From a virus: 57,824 bases of DNA. The translations under genes and the position numbers were made by a program. The stretch is from the IMG/VR virus record IMGVR_UViG_3300049215_000077, positions 1 to 57,824 of that record; one strand, written 5' to 3'. Below are positions 7,713-14,684 of this stretch, piece by piece. Position 1 is the stretch's first letter. Every line of letters starts with the position of its first letter. The notes beneath the pieces are model-generated. The model was not told where the DNA came from. It ran no database searches and worked only from the letters and a program-made list of their open reading frames with translations.

Positions 7713-8065
7713 GGAGCGCACGCACTGCACAGGTCTTCTTCGGCCCAGGAGCATCCGCCTTCGCAGGCGTCGTACTCGGTGCAGCCGCACTTGCGGCAGA
7801 CACCGCCGATGCGCGACGGCACCACGTCGCCGAAAAGCGTTTCTGGAAAAGCGACCTTTACCGTGTTGAAAAGCGCGCCGGCCAAGGCCGCATCATTCGC
7901 CGCAGCCGCACGATGGATCACGTTGCTGCCGCCTTCATCGGCCTCGAACGCTTCCACCGCGAGAAACCCGGCAGAGTATTCGAGTGCCGCGGCGCCGATC
8001 GCGGCTTGCTGTTTCGGTGTGAGCGTCGCCCACTTCTCGATGCCGTCAAAGCGTTCGATGGTCAT
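7709..8065 (-). CDS. Hypothetical protein with C-terminal zinc-binding motif
   Basis: A 118-residue protein. The first 80 residues are helical and Ala-rich. The C-terminus has CRKCGCTEYDACEGGCSWAE ending in CSAC, a Cys cluster seen at the end of various phage proteins and probably a zinc site. Overlaps both neighbours by 4 bases. Function unknown. Confidence 0.78.
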   Translation of the reverse strand: MTIERFDGIEKWATLTPKQQAAIGAAALEYSAGFLAVEAFEADEGGSNVIHRAAAANDAALAGALFNTVKVAFPETLFGDVVPSRIGGVCRKCGCTEYDACEGGCSWAEEDLCSACAP

Positions 8066-8430
8066 TCGTCTTCTCCCGCGCCGTAGTCGTCGTGGTCATT
8101 TGCTGCTGGCGCGCTGTCGCCCTGCATCCGCTGGTCTTCGAGGCGGTACTGAACGGGGCGCACCGGCCGCGGGTCGGCTTGTCGCCGCGCCTGGCTCAAG
8201 GCGAGTTCGTCATCGAGCGGCGAGACCTGATAGAGCGACGGGCCGCCAGCAAAGAGCGTCGAGTAGCCGGCCGGTGCCGACAGCCTGTCTTCGTCGCCGC
8301 CGTTCCAAAACGGAACGTCGAGGCGCAGCATCTTCGTGCCGTACTGTTCAACCTCGCAGACTTTCGCGATCGTGCGCCGAAAGCCCATTTGCTCGACAAG
8401 CGCCCAACCCTCGTATGCCGCCGTTGTCAT
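8062..8430 (-). CDS. Conserved phage hypothetical protein
   Basis: A 122-residue protein with a short folded N-terminal part (YEGWALVEQMGFRRTIAKVC ... LRLDVPFW) and a polar, acidic C-terminal tail. Small proteins of this kind are common beside recombination genes in alphaproteobacterial phages. I recognise no activity. Coupled by 4-base overlaps. Confidence 0.72.
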   Translation of the reverse strand: MTTAAYEGWALVEQMGFRRTIAKVCEVEQYGTKMLRLDVPFWNGGDEDRLSAPAGYSTLFAGGPSLYQVSPLDDELALSQARRQADPRPVRPVQYRLEDQRMQGDSAPAANDHDDYGAGEDE

Positions 8431-8900
8431 TCCCCTTCCTCCTCAATGATCGCTGCGATCTTCGCTCCGAACTTTCGGCCTGCGAGCAAGACGCACGTGT
8501 GGTCGCGGTCGCCGAACGCCTGGCCAACTGCGGGCGTGCCGCAGCGGAGCAGCTGATAGGCAATTGCCATCCCGACGTGACGCGGCTCGACAATCCGATG
8601 GAGGCGGCTTGGCCCGGTAATTTCCGCGGGCGTGATTCCGTAGACGGCGGCGACCGCGCGGACGATCAACGTCAGCTTCTTCCAGCCGGGAGGAGTTGCA
8701 GCGATCAATTCGCGCGATGTGCGGATGCAGGCGGCGATGCGCTCGCGCTCGGTCAGCACCGTTATCGAAGGTGGTTCCGGCTCCACGGGCAGCGGCTCGA
8801 TCGGCGCGGGCCTCACCGGCACGAACTGCTTCCGCATCGGCCCGTGGAGCCGGAGACGTACAGCGGCATAATGCGCGCTGAGTTGTTGGGCGTATGTCAT
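8427..8900 (-). CDS. DnaA domain IV-like DNA-binding protein
   Basis: A 157-residue protein whose second half (residues about 80-150) resembles the C-terminal DNA-binding domain of DnaA: VAAVYGITPAEITGPSR, then a MAIAYQLLRC helix, then GQAFGDRDHTCVLLAGRKFG, which matches the DnaA signature (G.RDHT.V..A). There is no AAA+ ATPase domain. It could bind DnaA boxes on the phage or host chromosome without the ATP switch, as a competitor or a phage origin-binding protein. That function is inference. It lies beside the recombination genes. Confidence 0.85.
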   Translation of the reverse strand: MTYAQQLSAHYAAVRLRLHGPMRKQFVPVRPAPIEPLPVEPEPPSITVLTERERIAACIRTSRELIAATPPGWKKLTLIVRAVAAVYGITPAEITGPSRLHRIVEPRHVGMAIAYQLLRCGTPAVGQAFGDRDHTCVLLAGRKFGAKIAAIIEEEGE

Positions 8901-8904
8901 GGCG

Positions 8905-10140
8905 CTACGCTGCGACTTGTGCCGCGCGAGGCTTGTGGCGTTGGTCGAAACCGCTTTGCAGGCGTTCGCGGCTCTCGGCCGACAATCCCTCCCAAACCTT
9001 GGTCAGTTCCGCAGTACCCTTTTCAGCCGCGTCGGAGAGATCGCGGTCGAGTGCAATCAGCGCCTCAGTGTCGGACTGCGCAGGCTTCGTTGCCGGATCG
9101 TCGAAACTGATGCTTTGCTCGTCGATCTTCGTGGCCGCTGGCTGGAGCTCGGAGCGGAGCAAGCCGACTAGCCGCTTTTGCTGTTGCGCGCCGATGCTTT
9201 CCCACCACTGGCGCAAGGCGGGCGTGCCTTTCTTGGCGGCAACGCGACCCGATGACAGGACCGGATCATCACCACCGCCGATCGTCGCCGCCGCGCCGCC
9301 GACCAATGAGCCGCCGTTCGCCCACAGCGCGAGTTTGCGTCCAGTCTCTTCGGTGATCCGCTTGCCTTCCTCGAAGGCGGGCAACAGATGCGCCGGCATC
9401 TTGCCGTACATGGCGTTGCCGTCTTTCATCAGCGGCACGCCGGGGTTCTCCGGAGAGAACGTCATCGAGACGGTCATGTCGTACATGAACCGCTTCTCAC
9501 AGATCGGCACCCAACCGGCGTTCTGGATTTTCGTTTTCTCGCGGTTAGTCTCCGGGTCCAGCACCTTGACGAATTTGATCTTGTCCTCAGCGCGCAGGCA
9601 GAAAATCAGGTGGATGCGCATGATGCGCAGGCGCGCCATCAACAGCTTCTTGTGCTGTTGTTTCGGGATCGACCAAGCAGGCGCGTTCAGCTTGTCGAAC
9701 TGCCATTGCTCGACGTCTTCTAACGACGGCTTTTTCGCCATGCGCAGAAGCGCCGCCTCGTGCATCATTTGCAGACCGCCTTCGCCCTCGTATTCGTCGC
9801 TGGCGGTATCGAAGATCAGCACGCCGAAGCCCGCTTGCTCTGCGGCCATCGCCGTGGCGCGGAATAGCTCCGGAGTGAACGGCGGCTCCATCAACTTGTG
9901 GCGGAAGCCGAACAGACGGTCGCCGGGCTTTTCACCGGGGCCAGGAGCGTAATGCTTCGCGCGTCCACCTTCCGTGTCGGCGACGGCGATCTTGCTGTCG
10001 TCGCCATCAACAAGACCGCGCGCGATGCGCAGCGCCGTGAGCGTCTTGCCGGTGCCTGATGCTCCGGCGAGACCGAGCAACACGTTGGTTTGCTGGCGCA
10101 CGGCCTCTGCAAATTCTTCGGTCAGAATAGGCTTGTTCAT
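8905..10140 (-). CDS. RecA-like ATPase, Sak4-type single-strand annealing protein
   Basis: A 411-residue AAA protein with Walker A GASGTGKTLTAL near residue 28, Walker B-like GVLIFDTASD near residue 105 and a long C-terminal region. This pattern matches the AAA_24/Sak4 phage recombinases, which anneal single strands with the help of SSB. The neighbouring exonuclease gene supports a two-component phage recombination system. It starts at ATG 10140, 13 bases after the exonuclease stop. Confidence 0.85.
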   Translation of the reverse strand: MNKPILTEEFAEAVRQQTNVLLGLAGASGTGKTLTALRIARGLVDGDDSKIAVADTEGGRAKHYAPGPGEKPGDRLFGFRHKLMEPPFTPELFRATAMAAEQAGFGVLIFDTASDEYEGEGGLQMMHEAALLRMAKKPSLEDVEQWQFDKLNAPAWSIPKQQHKKLLMARLRIMRIHLIFCLRAEDKIKFVKVLDPETNREKTKIQNAGWVPICEKRFMYDMTVSMTFSPENPGVPLMKDGNAMYGKMPAHLLPAFEEGKRITEETGRKLALWANGGSLVGGAAATIGGGDDPVLSSGRVAAKKGTPALRQWWESIGAQQQKRLVGLLRSELQPAATKIDEQSISFDDPATKPAQSDTEALIALDRDLSDAAEKGTAELTKVWEGLSAESRERLQSGFDQRHKPRAAQVAA

Positions 10141-10153
10141 TGCACGCTCCCTG

Positions 10154-11167
10154 TTATCCGCCCGACAAATCCGTCAGCATCCGTGGGCTGCGCGGGCTTT
10201 CGTCGCGCAAAGACCACTCCGGTGCTGGCGCCGTGGTGATGCCGAGCTCGGCAAAATCCATTTCGCGCGCGAGCCACTGAGTTTCGTTGAATGAGGGGTA
10301 GTCTGGCCGATTGATCATCGGCGGATATGCGGGCCACTCGCCGCTGTTCATCGCACGCGTCCAAAGCGCGATCGCCATGTCGAGTTTCTTGCGGCCCATC
10401 GTCATCGTCGACTCGGGCAATTCGTGCGGCGTCACCGCGAAGGGCTCGTAGTTCTCCTGGGCGTAGAACCGATGCTTGCGCCGACCGGCACCGTCAGGGT
10501 CGATCACGTCCAATATGCGTTCTTGGATCGCGGCCTGAATGTCCCACCCTTCGTCAACCATCTTTGACGGGATCGAGTGTGGCGCGGCGGACATGCCCGT
10601 TGTTTTCAGATCGTCGATGGTCCGCATGTCGTCATGCAGCCAGTCGATCATGGTGCGCAGGATGACGATGCCGCCCTGATCCGCGATCGCCACGACCTCG
10701 CCGCGACCGCCCGTGAAGGCGTTCGCAGTCTCCGGGACTCGGAGAAGCTGGTCACGGAACGCCGACACCATCGCGTCGGCGCGTCGCATGTGCTTCTTGA
10801 GGATCACAACCTTGTCGGCGTGCGCCGGATCATCGCGGAATTTTCGCGCGTCACCTGACTTCCAGTTCGGGAAGTCGCCAACAATCACGTCCTTGCCGCG
10901 GCCGATGAGCAACGCGTGCGCCGCATTGCCGATGGCGGTGGCCGTAACGTATTTCTCCGGCTCTTCGTCCTCTTCGTCTTTCGGAGGCGCGAGACGCGGA
11001 TGCTCCAAGCGCGCGTGCGCTGGGGACTGCCCGATGAGGATCTTCGCGACCGATTGCGTGAGCGATGGCACCACGCATGGGTCAGCAAAATAGACCGATG
11101 CCGGCACGTCGAAGTGAAGACCCGTACCCATCGGATTCGTGTTGATCTGATAGGCCAACGTCATCAC
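10154..11167 (-). CDS. PD-(D/E)XK exonuclease, DUF3799/RecE-like
   Basis: A 337-residue protein with the fold markers of phage recombination exonucleases: ATAIGNAAHALLIG (about 80-95), a metal-binding IDDLKTT motif (D-x-K) near residue 188, and a YxxQ-like helix region later (WDIQAAIQERI). It should resect double-strand ends to give single strands for the Sak4-like partner encoded next. Two adjacent ATGs (11167 and 11164) are possible starts; the first overlaps the preceding stop. Confidence 0.87.
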   Translation of the reverse strand: MMTLAYQINTNPMGTGLHFDVPASVYFADPCVVPSLTQSVAKILIGQSPAHARLEHPRLAPPKDEEDEEPEKYVTATAIGNAAHALLIGRGKDVIVGDFPNWKSGDARKFRDDPAHADKVVILKKHMRRADAMVSAFRDQLLRVPETANAFTGGRGEVVAIADQGGIVILRTMIDWLHDDMRTIDDLKTTGMSAAPHSIPSKMVDEGWDIQAAIQERILDVIDPDGAGRRKHRFYAQENYEPFAVTPHELPESTMTMGRKKLDMAIALWTRAMNSGEWPAYPPMINRPDYPSFNETQWLAREMDFAELGITTAPAPEWSLRDESPRSPRMLTDLSGG

Positions 11168-11454
11168 GCCCGGCCTTCGATCTTGGCGAGCTCTGCGCGC
11201 GCAATTTCTTGAAGCTTTTCTGCAAGCGTCCCATTGAGCGCCGCCGCGGCAGCACCCGGAAAGTAACCACCCTCGATTTGTCGGAGTACCGCGTGCGCAC
11301 TGGCAATTGCAGTGACCTGTTCGGCGATAATCCGGTTCGCGGCCTTAAGCCGATCCTCGGCTTCGGCAAGCCGCGCTTCGGCCAGGATGCGATCGTTGTG
11401 CGGCTTGATGATCTCAAGCGCGCCTTCGAGCGAGAACGGGTTGCTGCCGGTCAT
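11164..11454 (-). CDS. Coiled-coil hypothetical protein
   Basis: A 96-residue helical protein (ARLAEAEDRLKAANRIIAEQ) with a short FPGAAAAALNG linker. The overall layout resembles the protein encoded at 23501-23782 (helix with N/Q-rich AEQ, A.A.VL..I), so the two may be distant paralogues. Overlaps both neighbours by 4 bases. Function unknown. Confidence 0.72.
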   Translation of the reverse strand: MTGSNPFSLEGALEIIKPHNDRILAEARLAEAEDRLKAANRIIAEQVTAIASAHAVLRQIEGGYFPGAAAAALNGTLAEKLQEIARAELAKIEGRA

Positions 11455-11546
11455 GACGGCCGCACCCCGGTGAAGGCGAATAGGAACGCGATCGCCACGA
11501 CGGTGATCACCAGCGCGGCAAGCGCCAGGCCCGACGATGCCGACAT
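11451..11546 (-). CDS. Single-pass membrane micro-protein (31 aa)
   Basis: The ATG at 11546 opens 31 codons ending in a 4-base overlap with the next gene. Residues about 6-26 (GLALAALVITVVAIAFLFAF) form one strong transmembrane helix. The longer open frame upstream runs through the tRNA gene at 11576-11653 and is not credible. No function can be assigned. Confidence 0.6.
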   Translation of the reverse strand: MSASSGLALAALVITVVAIAFLFAFTGVRPS

Positions 11547-11575
11547 GCTGACGGTCGGACCGCCGAGCTCTGAAT

Positions 11576-11653
11576 TGGTTGCGGGAGACGGATTTGAACC
11601 GCCGACCTGCAGGTTATGAGCCTGCCGCGCTATCCTGGCTGCGCCACCCCGCC
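11576..11653 (-). tRNA. Phage-borne initiator-like tRNA (anticodon CAT)
   Basis: Complete cloverleaf with encoded CCA; the anticodon is the complement of 11616-11618. The acceptor end CCCGCAACCA, T loop TTCAAAT, start GGCGGGGTGG and anticodon arm AGG-CTCATAA-CCT closely follow bacterial initiator tRNA. The hallmark 1:72 mismatch is kept (G1 x A72). The three G:C pairs are present as A29:U41, G30:C40, G31:C39, a variant known from rhizobial initiators. Position 11:24 is C:G, which is elongator-like. It lies between early genes, inside the leftward operon. Confidence 0.9.
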
Positions 11654-11673
11654 AACTGTCCGGCTGCATCGCG

Positions 11674-12216
11674 CTACTCCGCGGCGACCGGGCTGCGATT
11701 GACCGTGCGATGTTCGAAGGGATTGCCTCCGCGCACGGTTTCGAGAATCTTGGGATAGTCGGCGCGGCGGGCGCTCGCGCGGATCAGCCGGAGGATCAGC
11801 CGGAGTTCGGCAAGAACCTCGACGCTAAGGCGGTTGCCGCCGCCGAGCGCCGACGCGATCTGGAACGCCTTTCGCTCCGTCCGATACCAGCTTTCGACAC
11901 GGATGATCGCGCCGTCGATGTCGTCGTGGCGGAGCATGTCGGCGCGCTTGCCGTACTTTGCGCGGACTGCCGGATGATCGGCGCCGAGAACCAGCATCCG
12001 CTCGACCCGCATCTTGAACCCGTTGATGACCGCAGCCTCGTTGAAGGCGCCGTCGATGTTGGCGAGTGCAGCGTCCATGGCGCCGCCGCCAGCCGCCCGC
12101 ACGGCTTCGCCCATGCGACGGCCTCGGGCCAGGTCACGGCCACGACGCGGGTTGATGAGGTGGACAATGCGGGCGGCGACAGCGCCGATTGGCTGGAACG
12201 TGTCGGGTGCGGTCAT
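11674..12216 (-). CDS. First gene of the leftward early operon, hypothetical
   Basis: A 180-residue protein. The start at 12216 (MTAPDTFQP) has a GGAGG site 5 bases upstream. It is helical and basic with no motif I recognise: GRRMGEAVRAAGG, a central ERMLVLGADHPAVRAKYGKR and SVEVLAELRLILRLIR. As the first gene behind the repressor-controlled promoter it is expected to be expressed first on induction, a position often used for replication or take-over proteins. Confidence 0.82.
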   Translation of the reverse strand: MTAPDTFQPIGAVAARIVHLINPRRGRDLARGRRMGEAVRAAGGGAMDAALANIDGAFNEAAVINGFKMRVERMLVLGADHPAVRAKYGKRADMLRHDDIDGAIIRVESWYRTERKAFQIASALGGGNRLSVEVLAELRLILRLIRASARRADYPKILETVRGGNPFEHRTVNRSPVAAE

Positions 12217-12241
12217 GGTGCCCTCCAAGGATCGTGGAGGG

Positions 12242-12292
12242 AGTATGATTGGATATATCCAACGTGTCAACAGGAGAAATGGACATATCCAA
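12242..12292 (-). promoter_or_regulatory. Leftward early promoter with two repressor operators
   Basis: On the minus strand a -35 TTGACA (12265-12270) and a -10 CATACT (12242-12247) are separated by exactly 17 bases. The spacer holds a perfect 14-bp palindrome TTGGATATATCCAA (12249-12262). A second, near-perfect copy ATGGACATATCCAA lies at 12279-12292, just upstream of the -35. This should drive the 12-kb operon ending in the integrase and be blocked by the S24 repressor. Confidence 0.82.
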
Positions 12293-12347
12293 CGGCCTTG
12301 GGGACAGCCGGCCGAATCGCCCTTGGACGCTTCTACTGAGAATCAGA

Positions 12348-12371
12348 AAGGGGACGCTTAAGCGTCCCCTT
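12348..12371. terminator. Perfect 24-bp inverted repeat, possible terminator
   Basis: Arms of 12 bases (AAGGGGACGCTT) form a perfect palindrome without a loop, between the repressor stop and the leftward promoter. No good T-run follows on either strand, so a terminator for the repressor mRNA is only one option; a protein-binding palindrome is another. The GGGGAC in the arms is the complement of the GTCCCC repeated nearby. Confidence 0.45.
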
Positions 12372-12429
12372 AATCTGAGCTAGTTCTGAGTCAGTTATAG
12401 GTCTGAGTAAAATTGCAAAAACCGCGCCA

Positions 12430-12455
12430 TGTCCCCGATGTCCCCGCGTGTCCCC
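12430..12455 (+). repeat. Three TGTCCCC direct repeats
   Basis: TGTCCCC occurs at 12430, 12439 and 12449, nearly one helical turn apart, just after the repressor stop. More copies occur at 20973, 21049 and 21070 with near matches between. They might be binding sites or iterons; they might also reflect short coding or compositional bias. Confidence 0.5.
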
Positions 12456-12459
12456 GGCT

Positions 12460-13272
12460 TCACCTGGGCTCCTCAAACGAACTGTAGAGGCCATAGACCA
12501 GACCGATGGCGGCAACTTCATTCGTGTGCGACGACGGGTCTGTGTCGCGCATGATGACGATTTTTTGGTGCAGCACGTTCGATGATTCGGGTACGAGTTC
12601 GATCCGGTTTCGGTAGACCTTCGCGCGCTTGATCGTGCACTCCCACGTCGATCCGCCGTCGAGTGTCCGGCGAACGGCATAGATGCGCCCGCTCTCGACC
12701 ATGAGCTCGGCGTCGATGATATCGACGCAAAGCGCGAACATTCCCTCGACTATTGGCGTTGGCTTTGCCGCGTTCATCGAGTCGCCGCGGACTTCCAGCG
12801 CGAAGTGACGCGCGAGTGGATACGCGGTGCTGCGCGGTGCGTGCACTGTCGGCGCGTTGTGCTCAAGCTGATCGAAATCGAGCATCTGCCTGAACGCGCC
12901 GGTCTCAGCAAAACCGGCGATCGGGATGGGTGACGTGTCTTCGTTGAAACCCATTGTCGGCATCGGCTGTTCGCCGATCAAATAACCGACATCGCAGTGA
13001 AGCGCGCGCGCGATCGCGAGCATCATCGGGATCGACGGATTTTTGTTTTTGCCGCTCACGATATCGTGGACGGCGGTGCCACCAAGGTGCGCTTCGCGCG
13101 AGACCGCAGACGCGTTCGTGCCACGCGACTTCATCTGGTCGCGGATGCGGGTGACGATGATTCGAGTATCGAGCGGTTCAAGGAGATCGCGCGCCATCTT
13201 GGACCAGTCCAGTGCGGGCAAAAACTGAGTCTGGTCGTGGGGCTTAACCATCCAATTGACAAGTTTGGACAT
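12460..13272 (-). CDS. CI-like repressor with S24 peptidase domain
   Basis: About 270 residues. An N-terminal helix-turn-helix (IRDQMKSRGTNASAVSREAH, then TAVHDIVSGKNKNPS) is followed by a LexA/S24 domain with the catalytic Ser in RGDSMN and a later Lys-containing segment. This is the RecA-sensitive repressor type that keeps lysogeny. The start is uncertain: ATG 13272 lies inside the operator, and ATG 13251 or 13197 are possible; none has a clear ribosome site. It is divergent from the Cro-like gene. It likely binds the TTGGAYATRTCCAA palindromes. Confidence 0.9.
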   Translation of the reverse strand: MSKLVNWMVKPHDQTQFLPALDWSKMARDLLEPLDTRIIVTRIRDQMKSRGTNASAVSREAHLGGTAVHDIVSGKNKNPSIPMMLAIARALHCDVGYLIGEQPMPTMGFNEDTSPIPIAGFAETGAFRQMLDFDQLEHNAPTVHAPRSTAYPLARHFALEVRGDSMNAAKPTPIVEGMFALCVDIIDAELMVESGRIYAVRRTLDGGSTWECTIKRAKVYRNRIELVPESSNVLHQKIVIMRDTDPSSHTNEVAAIGLVYGLYSSFEEPR

Positions 13273-13284
13273 ATCCAATATCGT
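13256..13284 (+). promoter_or_regulatory. Rightward promoter of the switch with embedded operator
   Basis: -35 TTGACA (13256-13261) and -10 TATCGT (13279-13284) are 17 bases apart, and the spacer contains TTGGACATATCCAA (13265-13278), the same palindrome as at 12249 and 26426. The expected transcription start is about 13291, only a few bases before the ATG at 13296, so the Cro-like message may be nearly leaderless. Confidence 0.82.
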
Positions 13285-13295
13285 CCGTCCCTCAA

Positions 13296-13544
13296 ATGGC
13301 GCGACGTTTCCTCACCAAGCAAGAAATCAGGGATGCCCTTGTAGGGCGCGCGGATGAATTCGGCCGCCTGACCGGCAAGTCGAAATCAGAAATCGGGAAG
13401 CTCGCGGTCAATGATGGCGCCGCACTCAGCCGGATCGAGGCTGGCGGCAATTTCACCGTCGATCTCTACGGCCGGTTCATGGACTGGTTCGACAAGCACT
13501 GGCCGCAACGTCGCGTCAAAGCAAGGGGAGCAAGCGCAGCATGA
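13296..13544 (+). CDS. Cro-like small DNA-binding protein
   Basis: An 82-residue basic protein divergent from the repressor. The segment LTGKSKSEIGKLAVNDGAALSRIEAG (about 25-50) can form a helix-turn-helix. There is no ribosome-binding site, which agrees with the promoter placing the mRNA start just ahead of the ATG. It probably competes with the repressor at the shared operators; a Cro role is inferred from position. Confidence 0.75.
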   Translation: MARRFLTKQEIRDALVGRADEFGRLTGKSKSEIGKLAVNDGAALSRIEAGGNFTVDLYGRFMDWFDKHWPQRRVKARGASAA

Positions 13545-13720
13545 GCGCGATCGTATCCCCATTCCATCACGCAATCTCCTCTCGCCGCCGTCGATGCGTG
13601 CCCTGGCAGGCTGCATCGCCGCGATGCCGTCGTTCTCAACACGGGCATCATGGCAAAGGAGCGGTGTCGTGGACATCCAGAGTTTCGGGAGAAATCAGCC
13701 AGCGGAGGGCGCCGGGATGA
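13541..13720 (+). CDS. Small coupled ORF (59 aa), hypothetical
   Basis: The ATG overlaps the stop of the Cro-like gene (ATGA) and the stop overlaps the next ATG (ATGA) in the same way. Arg- and His-rich composition (AISSRRRRCVPWQAASPRC) makes a true protein less certain. The double coupling is the main support. Alternatively the stretch is untranslated and the next gene starts at GTG 13669. Confidence 0.45.
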   Translation: MSAIVSPFHHAISSRRRRCVPWQAASPRCRRSQHGHHGKGAVSWTSRVSGEISQRRAPG

Positions 13721-14079
13721 GTCCGACCGCCGCAATGGACAGCGCGCGTGATCACGCACGCTCTCTTGAGCGGATCGAGCGGGCAAAAGGCTCAACCGTC
13801 GAAGTCGCGCGGCGACGGACGGCGCGCCGGCTTCGAGTTGGGAGCGGCACCTTCGAGAACATCATTCGTGGTCGCGTAAAGCGTGTTGATGCGTGGTTAA
13901 GGGATCGCCTCCAGGCGTTGCTCGTACAAGAGCTCGAAGCAGAGATCGCGAGGCTTGAGCATGAACTGCAAATGGTTCGGCAGAGCGGTAGCCACCTTGC
14001 TTCGGATCAAGTGCGCGAGATTGAGACGCATTTGGCGGCAGCACGTTCACTGATTGAGGGAACGCGATCGTCGGCGTAA
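13717..14079 (+). CDS. Conserved phage protein with HTH-like core and coiled coil
   Basis: A 120-residue product. ATG 13717 overlaps the previous stop and has GGAGG upstream; GTG 13669 with an AAAGGAG site is an alternative. Residues about 30-62 (ARRRTARRLRVGSGTFENII then GRVKRVDAWLRDRL) look like a DNA-binding helix pair. The rest is a coiled coil (LEAEIARLEHELQM). Probably an early regulator; unproven. Confidence 0.72.
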   Translation: MSPTAAMDSARDHARSLERIERAKGSTVEVARRRTARRLRVGSGTFENIIRGRVKRVDAWLRDRLQALLVQELEAEIARLEHELQMVRQSGSHLASDQVREIETHLAAARSLIEGTRSSA

Positions 14080-14106
14080 GCACGGCGGTGCGTTCGAGGG
14101 GTTGCC

Positions 14107-14673
14107 ATGTCGTGGACCGCCGAGCGCATCGAGCGCCTGAAAGACCTGTGGCCTGATAACAGAATTTCCGCCGCAGACATTGCGCGGACTCTCAACGAAG
14201 AATTTCCAGACAAGACCGCGGTCATCACGCGCAACGCGGTGATCGGCAAAGCCTTGCGCCTCAAGCTACCGTTCCGGCGCGGTTCAACGCCACCTATGAA
14301 CGGTGCTTCGACCTCGCGCGCACGGCGCAACGGCGACACCACCGTGTTCTTTCGCCGGCCGAAGCCCGCGGCGCCGAACGGTCACCCGATCGAGCTACCG
14401 GCGTTCCCGTTCCGCGGCGGCGACCAGGTGGCCCACAACGGTCACGCCGTTGAGCGCGAGTGCGACGATGCGCCGTCCGTCGTGAACTTCGACGAAGCGA
14501 TCGAGGCAGCGGACTCCTGCCGGTCACGACCCTGCACGTTGCTTGAGCTCACCGCCGATACATGCCGCTGGCCGATCGGCGATCCACAAAGGTCTGATTT
14601 CTTTTTCTGCGGTGCCGTGCCGGCACACGGTCAACCGTACTGCGGGCACCACTGCCGCCAAGCTTACAACTGA
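14107..14673 (+). CDS. gcrA: GcrA family cell-cycle regulator homologue
   Basis: A 188-residue protein of GcrA layout. The N-terminal HTH (SWTAERIERLKDLWPDNRIS then AADIARTLNEEF) and the C-terminal signature (LLELTADTCRWPIGDP, DFFFCG, PYCGHH) are both intact, joined by a variable linker. In Caulobacter, GcrA binds RNA polymerase sigma70 at CcrM-methylated promoters. Here it heads the middle genes downstream of the Cro-like gene. It could redirect host polymerase to phage genes or alter host cell-cycle transcription; no CcrM gene is present in the phage. Confidence 0.95.
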   Translation: MSWTAERIERLKDLWPDNRISAADIARTLNEEFPDKTAVITRNAVIGKALRLKLPFRRGSTPPMNGASTSRARRNGDTTVFFRRPKPAAPNGHPIELPAFPFRGGDQVAHNGHAVERECDDAPSVVNFDEAIEAADSCRSRPCTLLELTADTCRWPIGDPQRSDFFFCGAVPAHGQPYCGHHCRQAYN

Positions 14674-14684
14674 GGAGACCAGCA

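Noticed and set aside
6840-9110. 756-codon open frame on the plus strand
   Set aside because: Antisense to several coupled minus-strand genes with clear domains (ATPase, DnaA-like).
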